Below, in pieces: positions 40,506 to 49,391 of a DNA stretch of 64,000 bases (position 1 is the stretch's first letter; each line of letters begins with the position of its first letter). The notes beneath the pieces were generated by a model. It was not told where the DNA came from, searched no databases, and saw only the letters and a program-made list of their open reading frames with translations. The position numbers and the translations under genes are program-made. The stretch lies in NCBI GenBank assembly GCA_963843745.1, contig CAWJLP010000001.1, forward strand, positions 62,001-126,000, given 5' to 3'. The stretch comes from Trebonia sp963843745. GTDB taxonomy: Bacteria; Actinomycetota; Actinomycetes; Streptosporangiales; Streptosporangiaceae.

Positions 40506-40985
40506 GTGCGAAGGCTTACCCGGGCAGCTGGCGCCGCGGGCGCCGCCGTGATGGCGGTACTCGCGGCCGCCGGCTGTTCGGCGGCGCACGCCAGCGGCCC
40601 GGCCCTCGCGGTGCCCGCCGCCTACGTCCAGATGCCGTCCAGCGGCAACTCGACCGTCGGCTACCTGGACATCAGGAACAACGGCACCGCCGACCAGCTG
40701 GTCTCGGTGCGCACCAGCGTCGGCGGCACGGTGCAGCTGCGTGCCCCGGTGCACCCGGGCGCCAGCCCGGTCGTGTTCCGCACCGTGCCGGACATCCCGG
40801 TCGCCGCCAACGCGATGACCCAGCTGGTCCCGGACAGCTACCACCTGCTGATCACCGGCGCGGGGCCGCTGCAGGACGGCAAGGACATCAGGCTGACGCT
40901 GACCTTCGCGCACTCCGGGCCGATCACCATCCTCGCGCTCGTCACTAACCCCGAGTCCGGCGGCTCAAGCTACTTCCTCAACTGA
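40506..40985 (+). CDS. Lipoprotein resembling PCu(A)C copper chaperones
   Basis: A 159-residue exported protein with lipobox VLAAAGCSA (Cys near residue 24) after a basic, hydrophobic signal. The mature part has the PCu(A)C plan: TVGYLDIRNNGTADQLVSV, then IPVAANAMTQLVPDSYHLLITGAGPLQDGKDIRLTLTF. PCu(A)C proteins bind copper with an HM...M...HxM set; here only the YHLLI histidine and one Met are evident, so copper binding may be lost or altered. Start GTG 40506. Confidence 0.72.
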   Translation: MRRLTRAAGAAGAAVMAVLAAAGCSAAHASGPALAVPAAYVQMPSSGNSTVGYLDIRNNGTADQLVSVRTSVGGTVQLRAPVHPGASPVVFRTVPDIPVAANAMTQLVPDSYHLLITGAGPLQDGKDIRLTLTFAHSGPITILALVTNPESGGSSYFLN

Positions 40986-41860
40986 TTGCTCAGCTGACTC
41001 CCCGGCTGGGCCCGGCGCGTCAGCGGAAGGCCGGCCTTGGTGGGCTCGTCGGCTGGCGTGTACACCGTCAGCCGCGCGTCGGGCATGGCCGGGACCTGCA
41101 GCTCGGTCGCGGTGAAGGTCAGCGGCCCGGCCGTCGCGTGGATGAAGGTGCGGACGCGCGGCTCGGGGTCGGCCACCTCGTGCCGCGACCACAGGTCGGC
41201 GAACTCGCGGCTCATGCCGCACAGCCTGCGGATGTCCTCCTCCCAGTCGGTGTCCCCGACGTGCCGCGCGTAGGCGGCGCGCATCCGGGCGACGAGGTAG
41301 CGCACCTCCTGGTCGTACTGCGGGAACTTCTCCCGGGCGGTGGGCTCGGTCACGCAGCACCACAGCGTGTTCTTGTGCACGCACGGCATCGAGTGCCACT
41401 CCCAGAACAGGTCCTCGTGCGCCGCGTTCGACACGAGGATGTCGAACCGCCCGTTGGTCAGCGTGGCGGGCAGCGGGTCGAGCGAGCGCACGATCTCGCC
41501 GACCTCCGGCGGCACCGGGCCGCGCAGCGCGCCGGTCATCAGCGGCGTCGCCTCGGCCAGCATGTACATGTGCTCGCGCTCGGCACGGTCCAGGCGCAGC
41601 GTGCTGGCCACGGCGTCGAGCACCTGGGTGCTCGCGTTGATCTCCCGGCCCTGTTCCAGCCAGGTGTACCAGGTGACGCCGACGCCGGCCAGCAGCGCCA
41701 CCTCCTCGCGGCGCAGCCCTGGCGTGCGCCGCCGGGGCCCGCCCGGCATGCCGAAGTCCGCGGGCGTCAACTGCGCCCGCCGCGCCTTCAGGAAATTGCC
41801 TAGTTCCTCCCGGCGCCGCCCGGCGGCGGGCGCCACTGCCATGGGCTCATAAGCGACCAC
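40970..41860 (-). CDS. XRE-family regulator with MmyB-like ligand domain
   Basis: A 296-residue regulator. The helix-turn-helix is RRTPGLRREEVALLAGVGVTWYTWLEQGREI at about residues 44-74, the classical actinobacterial MmyB-type sequence. The C-terminal PAS-like domain includes RSLDPLPATLTNGRFDILVSNAAHEDLF, which in relatives may bind fatty-acid-like ligands. It is divergent from the DHA2 exporter at 41966, a common regulator/efflux arrangement. Start is GTG 41860 or ATG 41842. The 3' end overlaps the PCu(A)C gene by 16 bases. Confidence 0.87.
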   Translation of the reverse strand: MVAYEPMAVAPAAGRRREELGNFLKARRAQLTPADFGMPGGPRRRTPGLRREEVALLAGVGVTWYTWLEQGREINASTQVLDAVASTLRLDRAEREHMYMLAEATPLMTGALRGPVPPEVGEIVRSLDPLPATLTNGRFDILVSNAAHEDLFWEWHSMPCVHKNTLWCCVTEPTAREKFPQYDQEVRYLVARMRAAYARHVGDTDWEEDIRRLCGMSREFADLWSRHEVADPEPRVRTFIHATAGPLTFTATELQVPAMPDARLTVYTPADEPTKAGLPLTRRAQPGSQLSNQLRK

Positions 41861-41965
41861 GAAACCACCCTAACGAGCACCACCGACATTTCCCTAGGTG
41901 GTAGTCGCAACACCATGATCCGCCGGCTCTCTCCTGTTACTGGCGGACGGCCGGAGGCTTGGATC

Positions 41966-43450
41966 ATGACTTCGACGTGGGATATCAAGCCGGCGATCGC
42001 GCCCGGGCAAGAGGCCGGCGCGTCATGGCTGATGCTGGTGGTGCTGCTGGCGGGGCAATTCATGGCGCTGCTTGACGTGACGATCGTCAACGTCGCGATG
42101 CCGACGATCGGCCGGTCGCTGCACGCGTCCGGCGCGGAACTCCAGCTCGTCGTCGCCGGGTACACCGTCAGCTACGCGATGCTGCTGATCACCGGCGCGC
42201 GGCTCGGCGACATCGCCGGGCGGCGGCGGATGTTCGTGTTCGGCACCGGCCTGTTCACGCTCGCCTCGCTGACCTGCGGGCTCGCGCCGGACATCGGGGT
42301 GCTCATCGCGGCCAGGTTCGTGCAGGGCGCCGGCGCGGCGGCGATGATGCCGCAGATCATGAGCGTCATCCAGGTGCGGTTCAGCGGCGCCGCCCGGGCG
42401 CGCGCGCTGAGCGCGTACACGGCCGTGCTGTCCTCGGGGTTCGTCGCCGGGCAGGTGATCGGGGGCGTGCTGGTGTCGGCGGACCTGTTCGGGACGTCGT
42501 GGCGGCCCGTGTTCCTTGTCAACGTCCCGATCGGGCTGGCGGTCCTCGCCCTGGTGCCGCGGGTGGTGCCCGCCGACTCTCCCGCCGGGGCGCGGCGGCT
42601 CGACCTGGCCGGGCTGGCCGTGGCGGTGCCCGCGGTGTTCCTGATCGTGCTGCCGCTGATGCTCGGTCATCAGGAGAACTGGCCGGCCTGGGTGCTCGCC
42701 TGCATAGCGCTCGGCTGCCTGCTGGCCGCCGTCTTCCTTTACACCGAACGTACCGTGGCCTCCCGCGGCGGCGACCCGCTGCTCTCGCTGTCGGTATTCC
42801 GGTCACCGGGGCTGCTCGCCGGGCTGCTGGCGGTGTTCGTGCTGATGGCCACCTACGGCGGCTGGCTGTTCAGCTTCGCGATCGACCTGCAGGGCGGGCT
42901 CGGCGACAGCGCGATGCGGGCCGGGCTGACGATCGCGCCCGCGGCGGTGGCGTTCGGGCTGTGCGGGTACTTCTGGCGGCGGCTGCCGGCCGCCGCGCAT
43001 TACCTGCTGCCGCCGCTCGGCTGTCTGGTCGGCGGCCTCGGATACGCCGCGCTCGGCTTCGGCCTGCGGTCCGGCGGGCCCGTCGGGGCGCTGGCCCAGG
43101 CGTGCCTGCTGGTGACCGGCGTGGGCCTGGCGCTCGGGTTCAGCCCGCTGGTCACGCACGCCCTGGTCCGGGTGCCGGTGCACAAGGCCGCCGACGCGAG
43201 CGGCGTGCTCACCACGGCGCTGCAGCTTGGCCAGGCGGTCGGGGTCGCGGTGCTCGGCAGCGTGTTCCTGACGCTCACCGCGCGCGGCCCGGCCGGGATC
43301 GGCTCCGTTTCCTGGGCGCCCACGGCGGCGGCGGTCTCCGGGCACGCGCTCTACGTAACGCTCACGTGGGCGGCGCTGGCGATGGCGCTGGCCGTGGCGG
43401 CGGCGGTCCCGCTGGCGCGGACCGTGCTGGCGGCCCGCCGCGCTGGGTGA
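41966..43450 (+). CDS. MFS transporter, DHA2 (EmrB/QacA) family
   Basis: A 494-residue exporter with about 14 membrane segments. The family signatures are QFMALLDVTIVNVAMPTIGRSL (TM1), LGDIAGRRRMFVFG (loop 2-3) and the motif C-like GQVIGGVL (TM5). Drug or metabolite efflux by proton antiport is expected. ATG 41966 is chosen because GGAGG lies eight bases upstream; the frame is open from 41915. Its regulator is probably the divergent MmyB-type protein. Confidence 0.87.
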   Translation: MTSTWDIKPAIAPGQEAGASWLMLVVLLAGQFMALLDVTIVNVAMPTIGRSLHASGAELQLVVAGYTVSYAMLLITGARLGDIAGRRRMFVFGTGLFTLASLTCGLAPDIGVLIAARFVQGAGAAAMMPQIMSVIQVRFSGAARARALSAYTAVLSSGFVAGQVIGGVLVSADLFGTSWRPVFLVNVPIGLAVLALVPRVVPADSPAGARRLDLAGLAVAVPAVFLIVLPLMLGHQENWPAWVLACIALGCLLAAVFLYTERTVASRGGDPLLSLSVFRSPGLLAGLLAVFVLMATYGGWLFSFAIDLQGGLGDSAMRAGLTIAPAAVAFGLCGYFWRRLPAAAHYLLPPLGCLVGGLGYAALGFGLRSGGPVGALAQACLLVTGVGLALGFSPLVTHALVRVPVHKAADASGVLTTALQLGQAVGVAVLGSVFLTLTARGPAGIGSVSWAPTAAAVSGHALYVTLTWAALAMALAVAAAVPLARTVLAARRAG

Positions 43451-43550
43451 CGCTGATGGGGCGGCGCATGTCACACCTGCTCGCGGCATAACGTCGGTGG
43501 TGACGCGTGTCATTACTGGTGACCGACCGTGCCACGAGGAAGGCAAAGCC

Positions 43551-44525
43551 GTGCCGCAGCCACTCACTACTCGCCTGGACACGTTGCAGCGGCGCATCGG
43601 CGAGGAGCTTTTCGCTCGGGTCGCCGGGCCCGAGGGTCCGGCTAACCGGGAGCGCTTCCGCAAGTCCGGACCGCGCTGGTTCACGGATGACCGCCCTATC
43701 CGCCGCGTGCACGGGGATGCCGCGATGTTCGTCGGCGGCCTCCGGGCGCTGCTGCTTCAGTCGCTGCACCCGCTGGCGATGATCGCCGTCGCGCAGCACT
43801 CCGACTACCGCAACGACCCGTGGGGGCGCCTGCAGCGCACCAGCACGTTCCTGGCGGCGACCACCTACGGCACTGTCGAGGACGCGCAGCGCGCCGTGGA
43901 CCGGGTTCGCCGCGTCCACGAGCATGTCACGGGCATCGCCCCTGACGGGCGGTCCTACCGGGCAGCCGATCCGCACCTGCTGCGCTGGGTGCATGTCGCG
44001 GAGACCGACAGCTTCCTGCGCTGCCATCAGCGCTACGGCGCGCGGCCTCTCGATGAGGCCGGCTGCGACGGTTACGTAGCCGACACCGCGCGCATCGCCA
44101 TCGAACTGGGGGTGCCGGACCCGCCGCGCACGCGCGCTGACCTCGACGCGGCGCTGCGCGCCTACCGGCCCGAGCTTCGCGGCAGCGCGGAAGCCCGCGA
44201 GGCCGCCAGGTTCCTGGTGCGGAACCCGCCACTGCCATTGCTGGCCCGCGGTCCCTACGCGCTGCTGGCGGCGGCCGCGGTCGGCGAACTGCCGGCCTGG
44301 GCCCGGCGCGAACTGCGACTGCCCGCCATCACCGGGGCCGATTCCCTGCTCGTGCGGCAGGCCGGCCACGCCATCGTGGGGACGGTCCGCTGGGTGATGG
44401 GCGCCCGGCGCGCAGGATTATCGTGCGGGATCTGCCGCCCGAATCCGGGGCAGATCCCGCACGATCTCTCAAGAGAGGGTGTGGCGGGCGCGGGCTCTGT
44501 GGCGGGACCAGGCGCGGTCGCCTAG
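43551..44525 (+). CDS. DUF2236 / MpaB-like oxygenase family protein
   Basis: A 324-residue protein. The family core includes MFVGGLRALLLQSLHPLAMIAVAQHSDYRNDPWGRLQRTSTFLAATTYGT (with the conserved histidines) and LLRWVHVAETDSFL. The related MpaB and Lcp-like proteins are haem oxygenases, and the conserved His residues would bind haem. GTG 43551 follows a GAGGAAGG. The last 38 codons pass through a perfect inverted repeat (44420-44465) and overlap the convergent MMPL gene, so the tail is probably not conserved. Confidence 0.8.
   Translation: MPQPLTTRLDTLQRRIGEELFARVAGPEGPANRERFRKSGPRWFTDDRPIRRVHGDAAMFVGGLRALLLQSLHPLAMIAVAQHSDYRNDPWGRLQRTSTFLAATTYGTVEDAQRAVDRVRRVHEHVTGIAPDGRSYRAADPHLLRWVHVAETDSFLRCHQRYGARPLDEAGCDGYVADTARIAIELGVPDPPRTRADLDAALRAYRPELRGSAEAREAARFLVRNPPLPLLARGPYALLAAAAVGELPAWARRELRLPAITGADSLLVRQAGHAIVGTVRWVMGARRAGLSCGICRPNPGQIPHDLSREGVAGAGSVAGPGAVA
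44420..44465. terminator. 17-bp perfect inverted repeat between convergent genes
   Basis: ATCGTGCGGGATCTGCC (44420-44436) and its exact inverse (44449-44465) enclose a 12-base loop. A second dyad, CTCTC-AA-GAGAG (44466-44477), covers the MMPL stop. Placed at the meeting point of two convergent genes, it probably ends transcription in both directions even though it lies inside the plus-strand frame. Confidence 0.6.
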
Positions 44526-46673
44526 CAGGGCCAGGGCGGCCGGGACCAGGATGCCGCGGACGATCGTCGCGTCGATGAGGACCGCGGCGGCCGTGCCGAT
44601 CCCCAGGATCTTGAGGTCGATCAGCGAGAGCGTGGAGAACATCGAGAACAGCGCCACCATGATCAGCGCGGCGCTGGTCACCACCCCCGCGCTTGACGCG
44701 ATGCCGCCGACGATCGCCTGCTTCGGCGACGAGCCCTGCGCCCACAGCTCGCGGACCCGGCTGAGGATGAACACGTGGTAGTCCATGCTGATCCCGAACA
44801 GGAACACGAACATCATCAGCGGCACCCAGAAGATGATCCCGCCGAACGACGTGTAGTCGAGCGGTCCTTGCAGCCGCCCGTCCTGGAAGATCAGCACCAC
44901 CAGGCCGTACGCGGCGCCGACCGACAGTAGGTTCAGCGCGATCGACACCAGCGACACGAGGACCGACCGGAACGCCACCAGCAGCAGCACGAAGGCCAGC
45001 ACCGCGACGAAGCCGAACACCACGGGCAGGCTGGAGTCCTCCGTCTGGATGATGTCGTGCAGTGACGCGGTGTCGCCCGTGACCGCGTAGCTGACCCCGG
45101 GGACCTTGCCAATCGTGTCCGGCAGGAGCTGGTGCCGCAGCGTCAGCAACGCGTTGTCCGACACGGTGTCTGCCCCGTTGCCCGCCAACGGCACGGCGAC
45201 CACGAGCGCGCGCCCGCCACCGATGACGGTGGTGGTCACCGGGTCGTGAATGGCGCCGCCGACCGTGGCATCGGCCCGGAGCGCGTTCACCGCGGCGAGC
45301 ATCTTCGGGCCGGTGACGTCCGCGCCGGTCACCACGACCTCCGCGGGTGCCGGGGCCTGCGGGAACGCCCGCTGGATGGCGGCCATCGTCTGGACCACGG
45401 CCGCGTCCTTAGGTGCGTCCACGGCGGGTTCGCCGAGCCGCAGGCCGAGCACCGGCGCGGCCAGCGCGAGCAGCGCAATCGTGGCGACGCCGCCCCAGAC
45501 CACCGGCCTGGCGACGACCCGGCGGGCCAGCGCCCCCCAGAGCCGGGACGGCCGGGCGTCGGCCCGCCTGCGGCTGAGGAACGGGATCCGGCCGGCGTCC
45601 GCTTTCGGCCCGAGCCACGCCAGCAGCGCGGGCAGCACGGTCAGCGAGCCGATGACCGCGATGCCCACCACGGCGATCGTGCCCAGCGCGAAACCGCTGA
45701 ACGGGCCGCCGCCGACGAAGAACAGGCCGGACATGGTGGCCATCACGGTCAGGCCGGACACCAGGATCGTGCGGCCCGACGTGCGCCCCGCGATCCGCAG
45801 CGCCTCGGGGAACGACCGGCCCTTAGCCCGCTCCTCACGTTCGCGCCGCAGGTAGAACAGCGAGTAGTCGACGCCGACCGCCATCCCGACGACCACCACG
45901 ACCTCGAACGTGCTGCCGCCGACCGGCAGCACGTGGCTGACCATCGTCACCACCCCGATAGCGGCGGTCAGCGCGGTGAGTGCGAGCAGCACCGGGATGC
46001 CGGCCGCGACCAGCGAACCGAACACGGCGAGCATCAGGAGCAGCGTGATCGGCACCGAGGTCACCTCGGCCTTGCCGAAGTTCAGCGAGCTGTTGACCGC
46101 CTGCTGGATGCTCGCGTCCCCAGTCTCGGCGACGCGCAGGTCAGGGTGCCTGGCCTGCACTCCGGCGACCGCGTGCTGGAGGGTGGTCGCTGCCTGGTCG
46201 ATGTCCTTGACGTTGCCGGGGACCTGGAATGTGACCAGGGCGCTGTGCCCGTCCTTCGACACCCGCGGCGCCTCGATGTGCGTCGCATAGGTTGGGTGGG
46301 CGGCCAGCACCGCCGCCACCTGCGATGCCGCCTGGCGCATGGCCGAATCGGTGGCGAAGGTGGCGCCGGGCGCCGTGGCCTGGATCAGCACGTTCTCTGT
46401 CGACGCGTTGAGCTGCGCCGGCGCGTACTGCTGCAGCACCCGCTCGGCCTGCCCGGCCTGGCCTGAGCTGTAGGCCGGCAGTTGCCTGCTGCCGAGCGCC
46501 TGCCCGCCCATGAAGATGGCGGCGATCAGCAGCAGCCAGCCGAAGACGGCGGTCTTGCGGTGCCTGGCGCTCCAGCCGGCCACCCGCTCTGTCACGTTGG
46601 GCGGGGGAGGCGGCGGGTCGTGCGCTTCGCCCGGGGGTGAAATAGGCAATACTGAACTCTGCGGCTGGCGCAT
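44469..46673 (-). CDS. MMPL family RND-type transporter
   Basis: A 734-residue membrane protein with the MmpL plan: TM1 near residue 40, a periplasmic loop to about 190, a TM2-6 block (VVVVGMAVGVDYSLFYLRREREERAKG), TM7 near 395, a second loop and TM8-12 (FLFGISMDYHVFILSRVRELWAQG). The GVDYSLF and GISMDYHVF motifs are the proton-relay signatures. Such proteins export lipids or drugs. It is followed upstream by a separate ArsR/sensor operon, with 92 bases between. ATG 46673 has GGAAAC upstream. Confidence 0.88.
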   Translation of the reverse strand: MRQPQSSVLPISPPGEAHDPPPPPPNVTERVAGWSARHRKTAVFGWLLLIAAIFMGGQALGSRQLPAYSSGQAGQAERVLQQYAPAQLNASTENVLIQATAPGATFATDSAMRQAASQVAAVLAAHPTYATHIEAPRVSKDGHSALVTFQVPGNVKDIDQAATTLQHAVAGVQARHPDLRVAETGDASIQQAVNSSLNFGKAEVTSVPITLLLMLAVFGSLVAAGIPVLLALTALTAAIGVVTMVSHVLPVGGSTFEVVVVVGMAVGVDYSLFYLRREREERAKGRSFPEALRIAGRTSGRTILVSGLTVMATMSGLFFVGGGPFSGFALGTIAVVGIAVIGSLTVLPALLAWLGPKADAGRIPFLSRRRADARPSRLWGALARRVVARPVVWGGVATIALLALAAPVLGLRLGEPAVDAPKDAAVVQTMAAIQRAFPQAPAPAEVVVTGADVTGPKMLAAVNALRADATVGGAIHDPVTTTVIGGGRALVVAVPLAGNGADTVSDNALLTLRHQLLPDTIGKVPGVSYAVTGDTASLHDIIQTEDSSLPVVFGFVAVLAFVLLLVAFRSVLVSLVSIALNLLSVGAAYGLVVLIFQDGRLQGPLDYTSFGGIIFWVPLMMFVFLFGISMDYHVFILSRVRELWAQGSSPKQAIVGGIASSAGVVTSAALIMVALFSMFSTLSLIDLKILGIGTAAAVLIDATIVRGILVPAALALLGDRAWSRHRARARHTLS

Positions 46674-46765
46674 CGGAGTTTCCTCTCTGTGGGCGCAGTA
46701 GGTGCTGGTGAGTTAGCCGCGGCCTGGTCCCCGCCCGTGAGCTGGACCCTCGTGGGCGGGGACAG

Positions 46766-47524
46766 TCAGCCGCGGCGGGCTAGCGGGCCTGGACGGTCCA
46801 GGACTTCCTTTGCCTCGCGCAGCGGGTCGTCGCCCGCGCGCAGCAGCGAGCGGGCGATGGCCGCGTGCAGCCTGGCCGCCGCGACGAGCACGTAGTTGAA
46901 CAGCAGGAAGAGGATCAGGCAGACGGCGGCGACGAGCAGCGCCTTCGGCAGCGTGTCGACGTAGATGCCCCACGACGGGTGACCGTGCGGGCCGTGCGGG
47001 AAGTAGCCGAGCTGGACGCCGTGGGCTGATTCGCTGTTGCCGCTCACGCCGATGGCGAAGGTCTGCTGGGGGTACTGGTACCAGGCGGGCAGGGTGATCC
47101 CGGCGAGCAGGATCAGCCAGATCACGATGACCGCGAAGTCCAGCACCAGCAGCGGGGCCATCAGGCCGAACAGGTAGGCGACGTCCCGCCAGAGGGCCGG
47201 GTCGGTCCACCGGGTGCGGATCCGCGCCAGGAAACCAGTCTCGGTGACCTCGCGGTACGCACCCTGGACCGGCTCGCCGCCCATGACGCCCAGCCTGGCG
47301 CGTTCGAAGCTCGCGAACCCCCTGATCACCGCGGCCGCCGCGAGCAGCACCGGCAGCCCGGCCAGCGTCAGGCTGAGCAGGCCGCCGCCGACGACGAGCG
47401 TCACCGCGACCGCGAACAGCACCCAGCCGATGACCAGGTACGCGAGCAGGTACCAGGCGCTGGCCCACAGCGTGCCGGAAAACAGCAGGCCGACCGGGTT
47501 ACGGCTGACCCTCCTGGCGCTCAT
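46766..47524 (-). CDS. Membrane protein with sensor domain (PF13796-like), no kinase
   Basis: A 252-residue protein with four membrane segments. WYLLAYLVIGWVLFAVAVTLVVGG and WRDVAYLFGLMAPLLVLDFAVIVIWLILL match the N-terminal 'putative sensor' domain usually fused to actinobacterial histidine kinases. There is no kinase domain in this gene. It overlaps the small membrane protein gene upstream by four bases and lies in an operon led by an ArsR-like regulator, suggesting that the sensor works with the regulator or a DUF1707 protein. Confidence 0.8.
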   Translation of the reverse strand: MSARRVSRNPVGLLFSGTLWASAWYLLAYLVIGWVLFAVAVTLVVGGGLLSLTLAGLPVLLAAAAVIRGFASFERARLGVMGGEPVQGAYREVTETGFLARIRTRWTDPALWRDVAYLFGLMAPLLVLDFAVIVIWLILLAGITLPAWYQYPQQTFAIGVSGNSESAHGVQLGYFPHGPHGHPSWGIYVDTLPKALLVAAVCLILFLLFNYVLVAAARLHAAIARSLLRAGDDPLREAKEVLDRPGPLARRG

Positions 47525-47805
47525 CCGACGTCTCGCATCAGCCGCTCAACGGCGTCGACGTGCTCGGCGAGCTTGGTCATCTCGGCACGCATATCGCTCA
47601 TGTTGGCGACCGCCTCTTCGGCAAGCTTGCGGTAGGACGCCATCGCCACCGCGTCCGCGCGGTGCCGCTGCAGCCGGAAGTAGCTCCAGACGATCACCGC
47701 GGCCGCCGCGCAGATCGGCACGAAGATCGCAAGGACCACCCCGATCGGGGTGAGGTTTGTGCCGCTGCTGGCCAGCGTTGTCGTCGCCATAGTCATCGGT
47801 GTCAT
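47521..47805 (-). CDS. Small membrane protein with C-terminal coiled coil
   Basis: A 94-residue protein with one membrane helix (GVVLAIFVPICAAAAVIVWSY) followed by a heptad-like stretch (ADAVAMASYRKLAEEAVANMSDMRAEMTKLAEHVDAVERL) that looks like a coiled coil. Both ends overlap its neighbours by four bases, so it is the middle gene of a three-gene coupled operon. No family name is recognised. Confidence 0.75.
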   Translation of the reverse strand: MTPMTMATTTLASSGTNLTPIGVVLAIFVPICAAAAVIVWSYFRLQRHRADAVAMASYRKLAEEAVANMSDMRAEMTKLAEHVDAVERLMRDVG

Positions 47806-48155
47806 TGCTCGGGCTCCTCCGTATCGAGCGCCTGCGTCCCCGTGCCGTCTCCCTCGTCTTTGGCGAGCGCGCGGACGACCGTCTCGGCCGTGACGCGCAC
47901 CTCGAAGGGGACCAGCTCGAAGTACTTCATCGCTTTGCCGTCCTCGGACAGCTCAAGCTGCCCGGTCACCAGGCCGGCCTTCTCCAGCCGGTCCAGGTGC
48001 ATGTACAGCAGCGGCCTGGACATACCCAGCCGGCGTGCCAGCTCGCTGACGTGCACTCGCCCGTCCGCGAGCTCCGCGATGATCCGCAGCCGGAGCGGAT
48101 GCGCGATCGCGGTCAGCATGGCAAGCAGCTGTTCACTAGTTAGCGTCTCATTCAC
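47802..48155 (-). CDS. ArsR-like winged-helix regulator
   Basis: A 117-residue regulator: LLAMLTAIAHPLRLRIIAELADGRVHVSELARRLGMSRPLLYMHLDRLEKAGLV is the winged helix, with the recognition helix SRPLLYMHLDRL. It carries no metal-binding cysteine motif. It leads the operon regulator-coiled-coil membrane protein-sensor domain. An inverted repeat 12 bases upstream of its start is a likely operator. The divergent genes are DUF1707 proteins. Confidence 0.85.
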   Translation of the reverse strand: MNETLTSEQLLAMLTAIAHPLRLRIIAELADGRVHVSELARRLGMSRPLLYMHLDRLEKAGLVTGQLELSEDGKAMKYFELVPFEVRVTAETVVRALAKDEGDGTGTQALDTEEPEQ

Positions 48156-48166
48156 TCTCTTTCACC

Positions 48167-48184
48167 TGTAAGACGAAACTTACA
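48167..48184. promoter_or_regulatory. Operator candidate TGTAAG-N6-CTTACA
   Basis: A perfect 6-bp inverted repeat with a 6-base spacer, located just ahead of the ArsR-like gene start. A second palindrome, CGATATATCG (48236-48245), lies 39 bases before the DUF1707 gene start on the other side. The intergenic space therefore holds two dyads for two divergent units. Confidence 0.5.
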
Positions 48185-48284
48185 TGTGACGGGTATAGCT
48201 GTCAATGCCATCTTCGCTTGCTCCCCTGTAATACGCGATATATCGTGGCAAGCGGACTATCGGTTCAGGTGCGGAGGGCGCGCG

Positions 48285-48824
48285 ATGGCTGCTGGGAACG
48301 AGATGCGGGTCGGGGATGCAGAGCGTGAAGCTGCCGCGGCCGAGCTGCGCGAGCACTACGCGAGCGGGCGGCTCACCCTTGACGAGCTGAACGAGCGGAT
48401 CGACCAGGCCTTCGCCGCCAAGACCCGCGGTGACCTGAACGTCCTGATGACCGATCTGCCGTCCAGGCGGCCGGCCGGCGAGGCTGCCGGGGCGCCCGGG
48501 GCGATCGGGGCCGGCCCCTCCGGGGCCGGCGGGCCATTCGGGACCGGCGGGCCGTTCGGACCGAGCGGGCCGTTCGGGCCCGGCGGGGGCGGCTGGAGCT
48601 CGGGTCCGCGGGCAGCGGGGCCGGTGCGGACGGCGGGGTCCGTCTTCGTCACGATGCTGGTGGTCGCCGCGCTGTTCACGTTCGGCATCATTGGCGCGTT
48701 CGGATTCGGGCCTAGCCGCCCGATCGGGATTGTGCTGATCCTGGCCGCGTTCGGGCTGCTGCGGCGGCTGTTCTTCCGGCGCCGGGCCGGCGGTTGCGGA
48801 CCGCGGGGGCGCCGTCGCTGGTAA
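48285..48824 (+). CDS. DUF1707 protein with Gly-rich linker and membrane anchor
   Basis: A 179-residue protein. The DUF1707 domain (MRVGDAEREAAAAELREHYASGRLTLDELNERI then TRGDLNVLMTDLP) spans about residues 7-60. A Gly/Pro/Phe-rich linker (GAGGPFGTGGPFGPSGPFGP) and two membrane segments follow. DUF1707 is often N-terminal in membrane proteins of actinobacteria, of unknown role. ATG 48285 fits the domain start; the frame is open further upstream. A paralogue follows. Confidence 0.82.
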   Translation: MAAGNEMRVGDAEREAAAAELREHYASGRLTLDELNERIDQAFAAKTRGDLNVLMTDLPSRRPAGEAAGAPGAIGAGPSGAGGPFGTGGPFGPSGPFGPGGGGWSSGPRAAGPVRTAGSVFVTMLVVAALFTFGIIGAFGFGPSRPIGIVLILAAFGLLRRLFFRRRAGGCGPRGRRRW

Positions 48825-48909
48825 GCGCACGCCGCTCCGGGTTCCCTCCGCCGCAAGTCGCGACTTATGGTGGAAGAGTACGGAACTTTCCGATCAAGCA
48901 CGGAGCGCG

Positions 48910-49374
48910 ATGGCGATGCGTTACTACGCTCCCTTCCCCGGGCCCGGCGGTGAGCTGCCTGGCGGCCGAGGCCGTGAGTCATTCCGGCCTGTCGCGCCGC
49001 ACATGCTGCGCATCGGGGACGCGGAGCGGGACGCCGCGGCGGCGGACCTCGGCGAGCATTACGTGGCCGGACGGCTGACCCTCGACGAGCTGAACCACCG
49101 TCTCGGCGCGGTGTTCTCCGCCCGGACGTACGGCCAGCTCACCCGGATCATGGCCGACCTGCCGAGGCTGCGGCGGCCGGACTGGGTGCCGGTGTCCTGG
49201 CCGCCGGACGGGTTCCCGCCGCACGAACGGCGGCCCGCAACGCCGTCGGACCGGGCAGGCCGGTTCGCCGCGCTGTCGCTGCTGATCCTGGCCATGGTGA
49301 TCTGGCTGCTGACCGCCATGCTGTTCGCCAGGCACGGGTTCTACTACCAGATGGGCCCGCCAGGGGGGCACTAG
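48910..49374 (+). CDS. DUF1707 protein, tandem paralogue
   Basis: A 154-residue protein with the same domain (HMLRIGDAERDAAAADLGEHYVAGRLTLDELNHRLGAVFSARTYGQLTRIMADLP) at residues 31-85 and one C-terminal membrane helix (FAALSLLILAMVIWLLTAMLF). It is clearly homologous to the gene at 48285, so the pair arose by tandem duplication. The function is unknown; 85 bases separate the two genes. Confidence 0.82.
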   Translation: MAMRYYAPFPGPGGELPGGRGRESFRPVAPHMLRIGDAERDAAAADLGEHYVAGRLTLDELNHRLGAVFSARTYGQLTRIMADLPRLRRPDWVPVSWPPDGFPPHERRPATPSDRAGRFAALSLLILAMVIWLLTAMLFARHGFYYQMGPPGGH

Positions 49375-49391
49375 CCGCCCGCTGCTACTGC

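Noticed and set aside
38523..49374. A biosynthetic gene cluster with two exporters, oxygenase and regulators
   Set aside because: No core synthase, carrier protein or precursor peptide is present; the genes look like independent units.
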